A stretch of DNA of 43,713 nucleotides. It comes from Dethiosulfatibacter sp. GTDB taxonomy: Bacteria; Bacillota_A; Clostridia; Tissierellales; Dethiosulfatibacteraceae. Under the pieces are notes generated by a model that did not search any database, was not told the origin of the DNA, and saw nothing but the letters and a program-made list of their open reading frames with translations. Location of the stretch: contig JAHRFV010000100.1 in NCBI GenBank assembly GCA_019084435.1, forward strand, positions 1 through 43,713. Reading direction: 5' to 3'. This document shows positions 1 through 8,553 of the stretch, piece by piece (position 1 is the first letter of the stretch; the number at the start of each line of letters is the position of its first letter). A program made the translations under genes and the position numbers.

Positions 1-148
1 GAATAGCAGCAACATAGCCACTGACATGGGTAAACGCACAGGCATGTATCATATCATGAAGCCGATGAGGGGTATTGGCTGACAGCGTTTGGCGTAGCGA
101 ATCATTCACGATGACAAAGGGATCATGATAGCATTTAAGGCATTGCAT
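1..148 (-). CDS. Partial hypothetical ORF, cut by the window edge
   Basis: An open frame starts at ATG (complement of 146-148) and stays open to the window edge, about 49 codons. It begins MQCLKCYHD, so it has a CxxC pair near the N-terminus that could be half of a zinc ribbon. An in-frame stop lies just upstream of the ATG, which fixes the furthest start, but no good ribosome binding site is visible. I do not recognise the family. It could be the 5' end of a real gene or a chance frame. Codon choice is richer in CGN and CTG than in the downstream genes. Confidence 0.3.
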   Translation of the reverse strand, partial: MQCLKCYHDPFVIVNDSLRQTLSANTPHRLHDMIHACAFTHVSGYVAAI

Positions 149-170
149 GTTCTTTTACCATGCCTTTTTT
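137..170 (+). terminator. Possible terminator hairpin
   Basis: AAGGCAT (137-143) pairs with ATGCCTT (160-166) and a T run follows to 170. It would end a + strand transcript entering from outside the window. It overlaps the start of the reverse open frame, so only one of the two readings may be right. Confidence 0.35.
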
Positions 171-350
171 GCAAAGAGTCATGCTCCCAGAGGCTCATTG
201 TCAATGACAAACGGAGGGTGTTGGAAAAACCGTCACACTTTCTCGTTAAAATATGCTAAAGTGAAAATCAGTAAATCTATCTTAACAAGAGGGATTAGTC
301 TATTCTTCTTTTTCCTACAGTAAACTAACGCAACCTTGTTGTTGTTCTAG

Positions 351-378
351 TTTGCATTTTTGGGTCTTTTGTTATATC
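351..378 (+). promoter_or_regulatory. Possible promoter for the parvulin gene
   Basis: TTTGCA (351-356), 16 bases, then TATATC (373-378), with the gene start 34 bases downstream. The match to the sigma-A consensus is moderate. The rest of 171-411 shows no gene; it holds a small inverted repeat, TTGTCA-a-TGACAA, at 198-210. Confidence 0.35.
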
Positions 379-411
379 ATATCTTGAATAAAAAAATAAA
401 GGAGTATTATA

Positions 412-1155
412 GTGGATAAAAAAATATTAGCAAAAGTAGACGGCAAAGAGATTACACAAGAGATGTTTGACAGCATTATGAGAAACCTTCCTGAAAACCA
501 TGCAGCTCAGGCCGCCACAGAAGAAGGTCAAAAAAGGTTGCTGGACGAGATTATATCAGGAGAGCTGCTCTATATAGATGCGATGGCTAAAAAAATGGAC
601 GAAGAAGAGAACTTCAAAGCTATACTGGAAGAGGCTAAGAAGAATTTGTTGCAAAGATTCGCCATTGAAGATTTGATTTTGAATGCAGATGTTTCGGATG
701 AGGATGTGTTGACATATTACAGTGCTAATTCAGGTCAATTTGCAAAAAATGAAGAATTGACAGCCAGTCATATTCTTGTTTCAACAAAAGAAGAGAGCGA
801 AAGGATTGCCAAAGAAATAATTGAAGGCCTAGAATTCTCTGAAGCTGCAAAAAAATATTCAACCTGTCCATCAAAAGAGGTAGGTGGAAATCTTGGAACA
901 TTTGAGAAAGGCAGAATGGTGCCAGAGTTTGAAAAAGTTGCATTTTCTCTTCCTGTCGGAGTTGTTAGTGAACCGGTAGAAACACAATTTGGTTTTCATC
1001 TTATCAAAGTAGAAGATAGGAGCGAACCAGGTGTTGCAGAATTTGAAGAGGTTAAAGACTCTATCAAAACACAGATGATCAACCAAGTGCAGTATGACTT
1101 GTATACCAATAAAATCAATGAATTAAAAGATAAGTACTCAGTTGAATTGCTGTAA
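412..1155 (+). CDS. Cytoplasmic PpiC-type (parvulin) peptidyl-prolyl isomerase
   Basis: A 247-residue protein starting at GTG, with AAAGGAG at 398-404 seven bases upstream. Residues about 1-110 form a helical SurA/PrsA-like N-terminal part. Residues about 112-205 are a parvulin domain (ASHILV, then GGNLGTF, FEKVAFSLPVG and FGFHLIKV), followed by a helical tail. Parvulins catalyse cis-trans isomerisation of prolyl bonds and often act as chaperones. There is no signal peptide or lipobox, so unlike PrsA this one should work in the cytoplasm. The GIY-YIG gene follows after 7 bases, so the two are probably co-transcribed. Confidence 0.9.
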   Translation: MDKKILAKVDGKEITQEMFDSIMRNLPENHAAQAATEEGQKRLLDEIISGELLYIDAMAKKMDEEENFKAILEEAKKNLLQRFAIEDLILNADVSDEDVLTYYSANSGQFAKNEELTASHILVSTKEESERIAKEIIEGLEFSEAAKKYSTCPSKEVGGNLGTFEKGRMVPEFEKVAFSLPVGVVSEPVETQFGFHLIKVEDRSEPGVAEFEEVKDSIKTQMINQVQYDLYTNKINELKDKYSVELL

Positions 1156-1162
1156 GTAAGAG

Positions 1163-1414
1163 ATGTGTTTTGTATATATTCTCAAATGCGCTGATGGAAC
1201 ACTGTATACTGGGTGGACCAACAATCTGGAAAAGAGAATGGATAAACACAATGCCGGAAACGGTGCGAAGTATACCAGAGGTAGATTACCTGTTGAGATG
1301 GTTTATTTCGAAGCATATGAAACCAAAGAAGAGGCAATGAGCCGGGAATTTAAGATTAAGCGCATGAATAGAAGTCAGAAGATTGAACTAATAAAAAAAT
1401 CATCAGTGAAATAA
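1163..1414 (+). CDS. GIY-YIG nuclease domain protein (YhbQ/UPF0213-like)
   Basis: An 83-residue single-domain protein. VYILKC and LYTGWT are the two halves of the GIY-YIG motif, with the conserved Arg in LEKRMDKHN and the metal-binding Glu in SREFKIKR. The length is normal for the stand-alone UPF0213/YhbQ family, which is linked to nuclease activity on damaged or branched DNA, though the role in Clostridia is not settled. The ribosome site is weak (AAGTAAGAG), so translation may depend on the parvulin gene just upstream. The stop codon lies inside the terminator hairpin. Confidence 0.85.
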   Translation: MCFVYILKCADGTLYTGWTNNLEKRMDKHNAGNGAKYTRGRLPVEMVYFEAYETKEEAMSREFKIKRMNRSQKIELIKKSSVK

Positions 1415-1432
1415 TAACTGATGATTTTTATT
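1394..1432 (+). terminator. Terminator after the parvulin/GIY-YIG operon
   Basis: AATCATCAGT (1398-1407) pairs perfectly with ACTGATGATT (1417-1426) and T-rich sequence follows. A-rich sequence on the left arm means it could also end transcripts arriving from the opposite strand gene at 1473-1682. Confidence 0.8.
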
Positions 1433-1449
1433 TAGCAGGGCGTAAAATA

Positions 1450-1458
1450 TGGTATAAT
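1450..1458 (+). promoter_or_regulatory. Extended -10 promoter candidate, antisense to the next gene
   Basis: TGG-TATAAT at 1450-1458 is a good extended -10 element with no clear -35. It would transcribe rightward through the reverse gene at 1473-1682 toward the peptidase gene at 1783. Confidence 0.35.
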
Positions 1459-1472
1459 AGAGAACAATGATT

Positions 1473-1682
1473 TTATCTTTTGATTTTGGGCAGTATAACA
1501 GATAAAGCAAAATATAGAACGCACAGAGCGATAGAGATGTAAATCTCCGCACTGAAGGTTGAAATGGGGCATGCTCCTGGTGGTAGTCCTCTGCGGGTGA
1601 GATATATGCGTGCCAAGGTATATCCTGAAAAGCCCACTGCCAATATAAATAGGATATTCAAGTACTTTTGATAGTTTTTCAT
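1473..1682 (-). CDS. Small two-helix membrane protein, unknown function
   Basis: A 69-residue protein. Two hydrophobic helices (about residues 8-25 and 47-64) flank a short loop containing RRGLPPGACPI and one cysteine, and the C-terminus is basic. The start is supported by AAAGGA upstream on the reverse strand. I recognise the general pattern of small clostridial membrane proteins with an LPPGxCP loop but know no function for them. It stands alone on the - strand, between a terminator and the divergent peptidase gene. Confidence 0.65.
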   Translation of the reverse strand: MKNYQKYLNILFILAVGFSGYTLARIYLTRRGLPPGACPISTFSAEIYISIALCVLYFALSVILPKIKR

Positions 1683-1730
1683 GTTAATCTGTCCTTTCTT
1701 TATGATCTTGATTGATACAAAATGATATCA

Positions 1731-1757
1731 TTGAATGGACAAGTAGTCCAGTAGAAT
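1731..1757 (+). promoter_or_regulatory. Weak promoter with internal palindrome before the M3 peptidase
   Basis: TTGAAT (1731-1736) and TAGAAT (1752-1757) are 15 bases apart, short for sigma-A. The spacer contains the inverted repeat TGGAC-aagta-GTCCA (1736-1750), a possible operator. Confidence 0.3.
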
Positions 1758-1782
1758 AAAAAAATAACAATGAGAGGTGCAT

Positions 1783-3477
1783 ATGAGATTTGAGGATTTT
1801 GAATACACTAGAGTGGACATGGATGATTTTGAAAAAGAGTTTAAAGAATTGTTGGAGAGATTCAGAGTAGCAGATAGCTTCGAGAAACAAGATGACATCA
1901 TGACCCAGATTAATGATAAGAGAAACAGCTTCGAGACAATGCATACTCTTGTCAGCGTCAGGCATTCAATCGATACAAATGATGAGTTCTATGACAAGGA
2001 AAATGAGTACTACGATAATGCATCTCCAATATATCAGGGACTGATAGACACCTTTTATAGGGAGCTAGTATCATCAAATTTCAGGAAAGAACTCGAAGAC
2101 AAGTGGGGGAGACTGCTATTTACAATAGCAGAAACAGCCTTAAAGACCTTCGATCCAGCAATCATTCCGGATTTGCAAGAGGAAAACAAGCTGACTAGCC
2201 AATATGGAAAGCTACTTGCTTCTGCTAAAATCGAGTTTGACGGGAAAATCAACAACCTTTCTCAAATGGCACCCTATACACAATCAATGGACAGGAAGAC
2301 TAGAAAAAGTGCAAGCGAAGCAGTCACAGGTTTTTTCGAGGACAATGAAAAGGAATTAGATGAGATTTATGACAAACTGGTTAAGTTAAGACACCAAATG
2401 GCTTTGAAACTGGGTTACGAAAACTATGTCAGATTGGGATACTTGAGACTGGGAAGATCTGAATACGGTCCTGAAGAAGTCGCTGTTTTTAGAAAACAGG
2501 TAGAGAAAAACCTAGTGCCTATTACCATCAAACTGAGAAAGAGACAGGCTGACAGACTTGGAATAGAAAAAATGATGTATTACGATGAAAATCTAGAATT
2601 TAATTCCGGAAATGCCACTCCTAAAGGTGACAGAGAGTGGATGGTTAAACATGCCAGTACTATGTATTCTGAACTGTCTCCTGAAACCAAGGAATTTTTT
2701 GATTTCATGGTTGAAAAAAATCTATTGGATCTTGACAGCAAGCCAGGGAAAAGAGCCGGAGGATATTGCACCTACATAGCAGATTATAGGTCACCTTTTA
2801 TATTTGCTAATTTCAACGGAACATCACACGATGTTGACGTTCTGACCCATGAAGCGGGACACGCTTTCCAGGTTTACTCCAGCAGACAATACCAAGTGCC
2901 TGAATACATGTGGCCAACACTGGAGGCCTGTGAAATCCATTCAATGTCCATGGAGTTTCTCACATGGCCATGGATGAATCTATTCTTTGAAAACGATGAG
3001 ACAAAATACAAGTTCAGTCATCTGGCTTCAGGTGTCCTGTTTATACCCTATGGCGTGACGGTAGATGAATTTCAACACTTCGTTTATGAAAACCCTGATG
3101 CAACCCCTGAAGAAAGAAAAACAAAATGGCGTGAAGTTGAAAAAAAATACTTACCAACAAAAGATTATGAAGATAGCAAATTTTTAGAGAAAGGTGGATT
3201 CTGGTTTAGGCAAGGCCACATATTTGGGAATCCTTTCTATTACATCGACTACACCCTTGCACAGATATGCGCTTATCAATTTTGGATCAAATACAACGAG
3301 AATCCAAAAGAAGCCTGGCAGGATTATCTAAGGCTTTGTCAAGCGGGAGGAAGTCAACCGTTTTTGGAGTTGGTAAAATACGCTAAACTGAAAAGCCCAT
3401 TTGAAGAAGATACTATCAATTTTGTAGCAGAACCTATCAGAGCCTGGTTGGATAAGATTGATGATAAAAAGATGTGA
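1783..3477 (+). CDS. M3 family oligoendopeptidase (PepF-like)
   Basis: A cytoplasmic zinc metallopeptidase of about 564 residues. The HEAGH zinc motif lies at residues 356-360, with a downstream EACEIHS segment that supplies the third ligand (Glu). The helical N-terminal region and the C-terminal YxxDYxLA-type segment fit the M3B oligoendopeptidase fold, and the length is typical. The family cleaves short peptides. I chose ATG 1783 because AGAGGTG lies just upstream; the GTG six bases earlier is inside that ribosome site. The next gene begins within 15 bases of the stop, so they form an operon. Confidence 0.9.
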   Translation: MRFEDFEYTRVDMDDFEKEFKELLERFRVADSFEKQDDIMTQINDKRNSFETMHTLVSVRHSIDTNDEFYDKENEYYDNASPIYQGLIDTFYRELVSSNFRKELEDKWGRLLFTIAETALKTFDPAIIPDLQEENKLTSQYGKLLASAKIEFDGKINNLSQMAPYTQSMDRKTRKSASEAVTGFFEDNEKELDEIYDKLVKLRHQMALKLGYENYVRLGYLRLGRSEYGPEEVAVFRKQVEKNLVPITIKLRKRQADRLGIEKMMYYDENLEFNSGNATPKGDREWMVKHASTMYSELSPETKEFFDFMVEKNLLDLDSKPGKRAGGYCTYIADYRSPFIFANFNGTSHDVDVLTHEAGHAFQVYSSRQYQVPEYMWPTLEACEIHSMSMEFLTWPWMNLFFENDETKYKFSHLASGVLFIPYGVTVDEFQHFVYENPDATPEERKTKWREVEKKYLPTKDYEDSKFLEKGGFWFRQGHIFGNPFYYIDYTLAQICAYQFWIKYNENPKEAWQDYLRLCQAGGSQPFLELVKYAKLKSPFEEDTINFVAEPIRAWLDKIDDKKM

Positions 3478-3491
3478 ATCATGGAGAAAGT

Positions 3492-4715
3492 ATGATTTAT
3501 GATGTGATTATTATAGGTGCTGGAGCAGCAGGTTTATTTGCAGCTACCAACCTATCATCTGATTTCAAAGTCTTGGTTCTGGAAAAAAAAGACAGACCTG
3601 GGATCAAACTGTTGATGACAGGAGCCAACCAATGCAATATCACTAACAATGAAAATATAAAAGACTTTATCAAGAGATATAACAATCCGCGAGTTGCCAG
3701 AAAAGTGCTATATAGTTTCAACAATAAAATGCTGATGGATTACTTTGAAGGATTGGGACTCAAACTCATTGCTAGAGAGGATGGCAAGGTGTTTCCAGAG
3801 AGCCTAAAATCTAAGGATGTGCTAGATCTGCTGTTAAGAGAAATCAAAAATAAGGGTCACCAAATCAACTGTAATGTAACTATTACAGATATCAAGTGGC
3901 AGGAATCTCTTGGACTGTTTTCAGTTGTGACAGATAAGCTCAAGTATACAGCCAAAAAAGTTATGGTGGCAACAGGGGGACAATCATACCCTAAGAGTGG
4001 ATCAGATGGAAGCTTCTTAGCTGTTTTATCAAAAATCGGTATTAAACTCAATAGCTTTGAGCCAGCACTTACATCAGTAAAAGTAGTTCAATATCGATTC
4101 AAGGATCTTTCAGGAGTTGCTCTACCAGATGTCAAAATGTCAATCAAGAGAGATAGCAAAATAGTTTTAAAGACTTCAGGAGACTTGTTGTTTACCCATG
4201 ATTCGTTCTCTGGACCTGTTGTATTGAATTCTTCGAGAAGTATCTGCATCCATGACAACTTGGTTTTCGACTTCATTCCTCAATTAACCGAAAATAGTTT
4301 GTTGCAGGAAATGACAGAACAAATCAATATCAATTCAAGAAAAGAGATCAAAACAATAGTTGAAGATATCGTACCACTTCCAAAACGGTTGACTGAAGTA
4401 TTGTTGGAGATCACAGCCATCGATAAAAGAAAAAAATCTTCTGAAGTATCAAAAAAAGACATGCAGCGGTTCATAAGAAACTGCAAGCATTACGAAGCTA
4501 CTGTAAAATCAAAACAGGGATTTGAAAATGCGATGGTATCGGCAGGTGGTGTTAGCATTGAAGAAATCAATTTTGACAATATGTCTTGGCTTCAAAATAG
4601 TAGTCTGATCTTCATTGGAGAAGTCATCGACATAGATGGAGAAACAGGTGGTTACAATATGCAATTTGCATTTTCATCCGCTAAAAAAGCGGTTTCAGGT
4701 TTATTATTTGACTAA
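3492..4715 (+). CDS. HI0933/BaiN-like FAD-dependent oxidoreductase
   Basis: A 407-residue flavoprotein. The dinucleotide motif GAGAAG is at residues 9-14, followed by the family signature GIKLLMTGANQCNITN, a second nucleotide-binding segment ATGGQSYPKSGSDG, and a C-terminal GETGGYNMQFAFSSA segment. These define the HI0933 (BaiN/YhiN) family, whose members include flavin reductases of bile acid intermediates; the substrate here is unknown. ATG 3492 is preferred because GGAGAAAG lies upstream; an in-frame GTG at 3474 overlaps the previous stop. It is coupled to the M3 peptidase. Confidence 0.88.
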   Translation: MIYDVIIIGAGAAGLFAATNLSSDFKVLVLEKKDRPGIKLLMTGANQCNITNNENIKDFIKRYNNPRVARKVLYSFNNKMLMDYFEGLGLKLIAREDGKVFPESLKSKDVLDLLLREIKNKGHQINCNVTITDIKWQESLGLFSVVTDKLKYTAKKVMVATGGQSYPKSGSDGSFLAVLSKIGIKLNSFEPALTSVKVVQYRFKDLSGVALPDVKMSIKRDSKIVLKTSGDLLFTHDSFSGPVVLNSSRSICIHDNLVFDFIPQLTENSLLQEMTEQININSRKEIKTIVEDIVPLPKRLTEVLLEITAIDKRKKSSEVSKKDMQRFIRNCKHYEATVKSKQGFENAMVSAGGVSIEEINFDNMSWLQNSSLIFIGEVIDIDGETGGYNMQFAFSSAKKAVSGLLFD

Positions 4716-4736
4716 TTCACAAAAAAATGTTACAAT
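4708..4736 (+). promoter_or_regulatory. Sigma-A promoter of the TetR gene
   Basis: TTGACT (4708-4713), a 17-base spacer and TACAAT (4731-4736). It overlaps the last codons of the flavoprotein gene. Confidence 0.75.
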
Positions 4737-4763
4737 TAAATCAAAAAAAGAATGGTGGTTCAA

Positions 4764-5369
4764 ATGCCTCAAGTATTAAAGAAAGAAGTTAGAAATAGTA
4801 TATTGAATGCAGCCATAAAGGTTTTTAGGGAAAATGACTATAGCAAGGCTTCAATGAACAACATAGCTGAAGAAGCGAATATATCTGTTGGGAACATATA
4901 CAGGTATTTCCAAAACAAAGAGGACTTGTTTGATGTTATTGTTAAAGATCTGGCTGAAAGAATCATGTCCATTATGGACAAGTGTAAAAACGGTGAAACA
5001 ATCGACGAGATTTTTGAAGGGCTCAAGTGTTGTATAGATGAGTTTGTCGATTTGTATACAGAACAGCAGGAAGTATTTATCATCTTGATTAAAACAACAG
5101 GAAATGTCAAATCAAGATACAACATAGAAAAATCAATGGTTGCTTATATGGCAGGCAATCTAAATGCCATAGCAACTAGAGTTTGCAGCAAGAACGACAT
5201 TTCTAAAGAAGATTTGGAAAATCTATGTATGGCCTTGTCTGTTTCTGTAACAAAAGGTGTTAACTACATTATCCTTTCAGAAGGTCCTGTGGAAAAGATG
5301 AGAAATAGACTCAACAATTACTTGGATTTTATGAGAATTGGGTTTATTGAAAACATTAAGCTTCACTAA
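4764..5369 (+). CDS. TetR/AcrR family transcriptional regulator
   Basis: A regulator of about 201 residues. The N-terminal helix-turn-helix (ASMNNIAEEANISVGNIYRYF, then NKEDLF) is a textbook TetR DNA-binding domain; the rest is the helical ligand-binding and dimer domain with three cysteines in its middle. ATG 4764 is preferred over the in-frame ATG at 4752 because GGTGG lies just before it. The gene has its own promoter and a strong terminator. The EamA exporter directly downstream has an almost identical promoter (TTGACT and TACAAT), so local control of that exporter is likely but not shown. Confidence 0.9.
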   Translation: MPQVLKKEVRNSILNAAIKVFRENDYSKASMNNIAEEANISVGNIYRYFQNKEDLFDVIVKDLAERIMSIMDKCKNGETIDEIFEGLKCCIDEFVDLYTEQQEVFIILIKTTGNVKSRYNIEKSMVAYMAGNLNAIATRVCSKNDISKEDLENLCMALSVSVTKGVNYIILSEGPVEKMRNRLNNYLDFMRIGFIENIKLH

Positions 5370-5394
5370 AAAAGTGCTTCGGCACTTTTTTTTA
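5368..5394 (+). terminator. UUCG-loop terminator after the TetR gene
   Basis: AAAAAAGTGC and GCACTTTTTT close a TTCG tetraloop (5378-5381), followed by more T. It starts at the TetR stop codon. Confidence 0.93.
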
Positions 5395-5398
5395 TTTG

Positions 5399-5426
5399 TT
5401 GACTTTTTTTGCTAAAACTATACAAT
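5399..5426 (+). promoter_or_regulatory. Promoter of the EamA transporter gene
   Basis: TTGACT (5399-5404), 16 bases, TACAAT (5421-5426). The hexamers match those of the TetR gene promoter. Confidence 0.7.
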
Positions 5427-5454
5427 ATTTAGGAGAGACAGAAGGTAGGTAATC

Positions 5455-6342
5455 ATGAAAACTTTAACGTCCAAACAAGCAGATCTGGTCATGCTGGTTG
5501 TGGCATTTATATGGGGAAGTGGATTTGTTGTTACAAAAAACGCCCTTGATTCTTTATCGCCCATGCAGATCATGGCCTATAGATTCGTCGCTGCATCTAT
5601 CATATCAGCGATTTTTTTCAGAAAAAAAATAAGAAGAATAAACTTTGACTATATCAGAAGTGGAAGCGTGATGGGTCTTTGTTTGTCGTTGGGATTTGTT
5701 TTTCAGACCATAGGACTTCAATATACAACAGCGGGCAATAATGCCTTTCTGACCAGCACTGCAGTTGTTATGGTGCCATTTATCTATTGGTTGACTGTCA
5801 AAAGGAGACCTAAATTGAACAATATCGTAGCTGCCTTCATGATGCTGATCGGAATATTTTTTCTGACTGTGGATTTTGAAAACTTTGGCGATTTAAACAT
5901 AGGTGATATGTTGACATTGATTGGAGCTATATTTTTTGCGCTACACATTGTTTCAACTGGATATTTTGTGGAAAAAAGGGACCCAATTACCTTGAGTACT
6001 GTGATGATATTTTTTTCAGCCATATTTTTTGTTATTGCACTCACATTTGACAAGAACATGAAAGAAGTAACGCTCACTAGTTTATGGGGGGCTATGTATC
6101 TTGGTCTTTTTAGTACATTTATCTGTTTTGCATTGCAAACAACTGCGCAAAAATTCACATCAGCTTCACATGCGGCGATTATTTTGAGCCTTGAGTCTGT
6201 GTTTGGAAGCATATTAGCTGTTCTATTATTAAAAGAAGGTTATAATCCAATCATGGTAATTGGATTTGTAGTCATATTCTTTTCGGTTCTAATGGCCGAA
6301 ATAGGAGAAAAATATTTTGAAAGGTGGGAGGCCAATGTATAG
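5455..6342 (+). CDS. EamA/DMT superfamily transporter
   Basis: A 295-residue inner-membrane protein with ten predicted helices arranged as two EamA repeats (about residues 10-140 and 150-285). Signature pieces include FIWGSGFVVTKNAL near the start and LESVFGSILAVLLLKE in the second repeat. Members export metabolites, amino acids or drugs; the substrate is unknown. The ribosome site is AAGGTAGG. It lies downstream of the TetR gene with its own promoter, which suggests an inducible exporter. The gene ends about 38 bases before the glmS ribozyme, so read-through into glmS is possible. Confidence 0.88.
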   Translation: MKTLTSKQADLVMLVVAFIWGSGFVVTKNALDSLSPMQIMAYRFVAASIISAIFFRKKIRRINFDYIRSGSVMGLCLSLGFVFQTIGLQYTTAGNNAFLTSTAVVMVPFIYWLTVKRRPKLNNIVAAFMMLIGIFFLTVDFENFGDLNIGDMLTLIGAIFFALHIVSTGYFVEKRDPITLSTVMIFFSAIFFVIALTFDKNMKEVTLTSLWGAMYLGLFSTFICFALQTTAQKFTSASHAAIILSLESVFGSILAVLLLKEGYNPIMVIGFVVIFFSVLMAEIGEKYFERWEANV

Positions 6343-6378
6343 AGACAGCAATTGACCCTGCTGGTATTATTATAATTA

Positions 6379-6512
6379 TAGCGCCCGAACTTAAATGGGG
6401 TCGTGTCATACATTTAAGTTGACGAGGATGGGGAGTATCGAGAGTTCGGCGGATGCCCCACGGTAAAGAGATATCGTAAGATGCCAATAAAATCGGGAAG
6501 TGATTTCCGACA
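6379..6512 (+). promoter_or_regulatory. glmS ribozyme-riboswitch
   Basis: The leader carries the glmS ribozyme core. The cleavage site is before G6381 in TATA-GCGCCC. ACTTAAATG (6389-6397) pairs with CATTTAAGT (6411-6419), followed by TGACGAGGATGGGG, GTTCGGCGGATGCCCCAC, and a final stem TCGGGAA/TTTCCGA (6493-6510) closed by a GTGA tetraloop. This RNA cuts itself when it binds glucosamine-6-phosphate, lowering glmS mRNA. A TATAAT-like box lies directly before the cut site, so the true start of transcription, or read-through from the EamA gene, is uncertain. Confidence 0.95.
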
Positions 6513-6596
6513 CAGAAAAAGCATCCTTCTCATAAAATCGCAATCAAGATTGTTTTAAAGACTATTTAGGTTGCTGAAATACAGGAGGACACGAAA

Positions 6597-8387
6597 ATGT
6601 GTGGAATAGTAGGATATATAGGCAATGAAGACGTTAAGGAAACAATACTTTCAGGCCTTGAAAAATTAGAGTACAGAGGTTATGACTCAGCCGGAATAGC
6701 TATATTAAATGGCAATGGCTTACACGTTTATAAAGACAAAGGCAGAATCTCTCATCTGAGAGAGATTGTCGATTTTAGCATAAGTGGTACCTTGGGAATT
6801 GGGCACACAAGGTGGGCTACCCATGGAAAACCAAACCAAATCAACTCACACCCGCATCAAAGCTCAACCAAACGGTTCACGCTTGTACACAATGGAATCA
6901 TCGAAAATGAAGAAGAGTTGATTAAGGAAAATCTCAGTGACGCCACATTTGAAAGCGACACTGATACAGAAGCCATCGCACAGTTGATTCAAAAATTCTC
7001 TGATGAAGGGAACAGCACAGACAGAGCTATCCGATACACTTTGGGATTGCTTGAAGGATCATATGCCCTAGCAATCATAGATAAGGAGAACCCGGATGTA
7101 ATCTACGCCGCTAAGAATAAGTCACCATTATTGTTAGGTAAAGGGAATGGATTCAACATGATCGGCAGTGATGCAATGGCGATGATACACCATACAAACG
7201 AGTTTTTTGAATTGCAGGATAAAGAATATGCCATCATTACACGTCAGGATATCTCCATCTATAATCTTTATGGAATGAAGATTGATAGAGAAACATATTT
7301 TGGAGAATTGGATGCCACAGACATTGAAAAAGGCACATATCCTCACTATATGATCAAAGAAATCGACGAGCAGCCATTCGTTATCAGAAGACTGATAGCG
7401 GCATACCAGGATGAGCAAGGCGATCTCAAAGTAGAAGAAGAAATCTTGAACCAAATCAGAGAATGTGACAGGATATTCATCATAGCATGTGGCACAAGCT
7501 ACCATGCAGGCATGGTGGGTAAATTTCTGTTCGAGAAAATAACTAAGAAACCGACAGAAGTTCACATATCCAGTGAGTTTGTCTACAATACACCAATCAT
7601 CAGCAAAAAACCACTTTTTTTGTTTATTTCCCAAAGTGGTGAGACAGCTGACAGCAGGGCAGTTCTAGTAAAGGTTTCAAAAATGGGTTATCCGACAATA
7701 GCCATGACAAATGTTAAGGGATCAACCCTTTACAGAGAAACCGATTATCAGTTGCTACTCCATGCAGGGCCAGAAATAGCCGTGGCGTCGACCAAAGCAT
7801 ATACAGCTCAGATTGCTGTGCTGGCAATAGTTGCCCGAGCTGCCTCAGATGATTGTCACTTCGATCTGCTCAACGAGTTATCTATTGTTGCGAATGTTAT
7901 GGAAGCATTATGCGACAGCAGAGAACTCTATAATGAGCTAGCTGAGGAATTCCTAACAGATAAAAAGAGCTGTTTCTACATCGGGCGACATGTAGATTAC
8001 TATACCTGTCTTGAAGCCGCTCTGAAGCTTAAAGAAATCTCATATATACAGACAGAGGGATTTGCGGCTGGTGAGCTAAAACATGGAACCATAGCGTTGA
8101 TAGAAGAAGGCACACCTGTCATTGCAATCATCACCCAGGAACAGATCAATCTGAACACCAGAAGCAACATCAGAGAAGTAAGGGCTAGAGGGGCAGCGGT
8201 TATAACCATGTCGCTCAAGCGCATCAGCAGTGAAAAAGATCAGATTGTAATCGACAATGTCCATGAGTATCTAACGCCTTTGGTCACCGCCATACCGGCT
8301 CAGTACCTGTCTTATTACGCTGCTTTGCAGAGAGGTTGTGACATCGATAAGCCGAGAAATCTAGCTAAATCGGTTACGGTTGAGTAG
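6597..8387 (+). CDS. glmS: Glutamine-fructose-6-phosphate aminotransferase (isomerizing)
   Basis: A 596-residue enzyme that makes glucosamine-6-phosphate from fructose-6-phosphate and glutamine, the first step to UDP-GlcNAc and the cell wall. Cys2 of MCGIVGYIG is the glutaminase nucleophile; the class II amidotransferase domain spans about residues 1-220 (GHTRWATHG, HNGIIEN). Two SIS sugar-isomerase domains follow (ACGTSYHAG, SQSGETADS, STKAYTAQ, LKHGTIALIE), and the C-terminus NLAKSVTVE is the conserved active-site tail. AGGAGG sits eight bases before ATG. Product feedback acts through the upstream ribozyme. Confidence 0.98.
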   Translation: MCGIVGYIGNEDVKETILSGLEKLEYRGYDSAGIAILNGNGLHVYKDKGRISHLREIVDFSISGTLGIGHTRWATHGKPNQINSHPHQSSTKRFTLVHNGIIENEEELIKENLSDATFESDTDTEAIAQLIQKFSDEGNSTDRAIRYTLGLLEGSYALAIIDKENPDVIYAAKNKSPLLLGKGNGFNMIGSDAMAMIHHTNEFFELQDKEYAIITRQDISIYNLYGMKIDRETYFGELDATDIEKGTYPHYMIKEIDEQPFVIRRLIAAYQDEQGDLKVEEEILNQIRECDRIFIIACGTSYHAGMVGKFLFEKITKKPTEVHISSEFVYNTPIISKKPLFLFISQSGETADSRAVLVKVSKMGYPTIAMTNVKGSTLYRETDYQLLLHAGPEIAVASTKAYTAQIAVLAIVARAASDDCHFDLLNELSIVANVMEALCDSRELYNELAEEFLTDKKSCFYIGRHVDYYTCLEAALKLKEISYIQTEGFAAGELKHGTIALIEEGTPVIAIITQEQINLNTRSNIREVRARGAAVITMSLKRISSEKDQIVIDNVHEYLTPLVTAIPAQYLSYYAALQRGCDIDKPRNLAKSVTVE

Positions 8388-8412
8388 GTAAAAGTTAAGA
8401 AAATTTGAAATT

Positions 8413-8455
8413 AATCACCCATCATGTTTATTAGAATGATTGGGTGATTTTTTAT
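8413..8455 (+). terminator. Terminator after glmS
   Basis: AATCACCCA (8413-8421) pairs with TGGGTGATT (8441-8449) and an inner CAT/ATG adds to the stem; TTTTTTATTT follows. Confidence 0.9.
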
Positions 8456-8553
8456 TTGCTTTTAAGATTGATAATACCATTCATTATGGATACTGGTTGA
8501 ACAACAGCCCGCAACCCCTTATATTAGAACGTTTCGATTTGAACTTATTATTG

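Noticed and set aside
137..170. Treating the first 250 bases as part of an IS element
   Set aside because: There is a hairpin and an unfamiliar CxxC frame but no terminal repeats or transposase motif to support it.
5784..6212. 142-codon reverse frame inside the EamA gene
   Set aside because: It is the antisense of membrane-helix codons; no start signals or protein-like motifs.
7134..7634. 166-codon reverse frame inside glmS
   Set aside because: It is opposite a fully conserved part of glmS, has no ribosome site and shows no recognisable domain.
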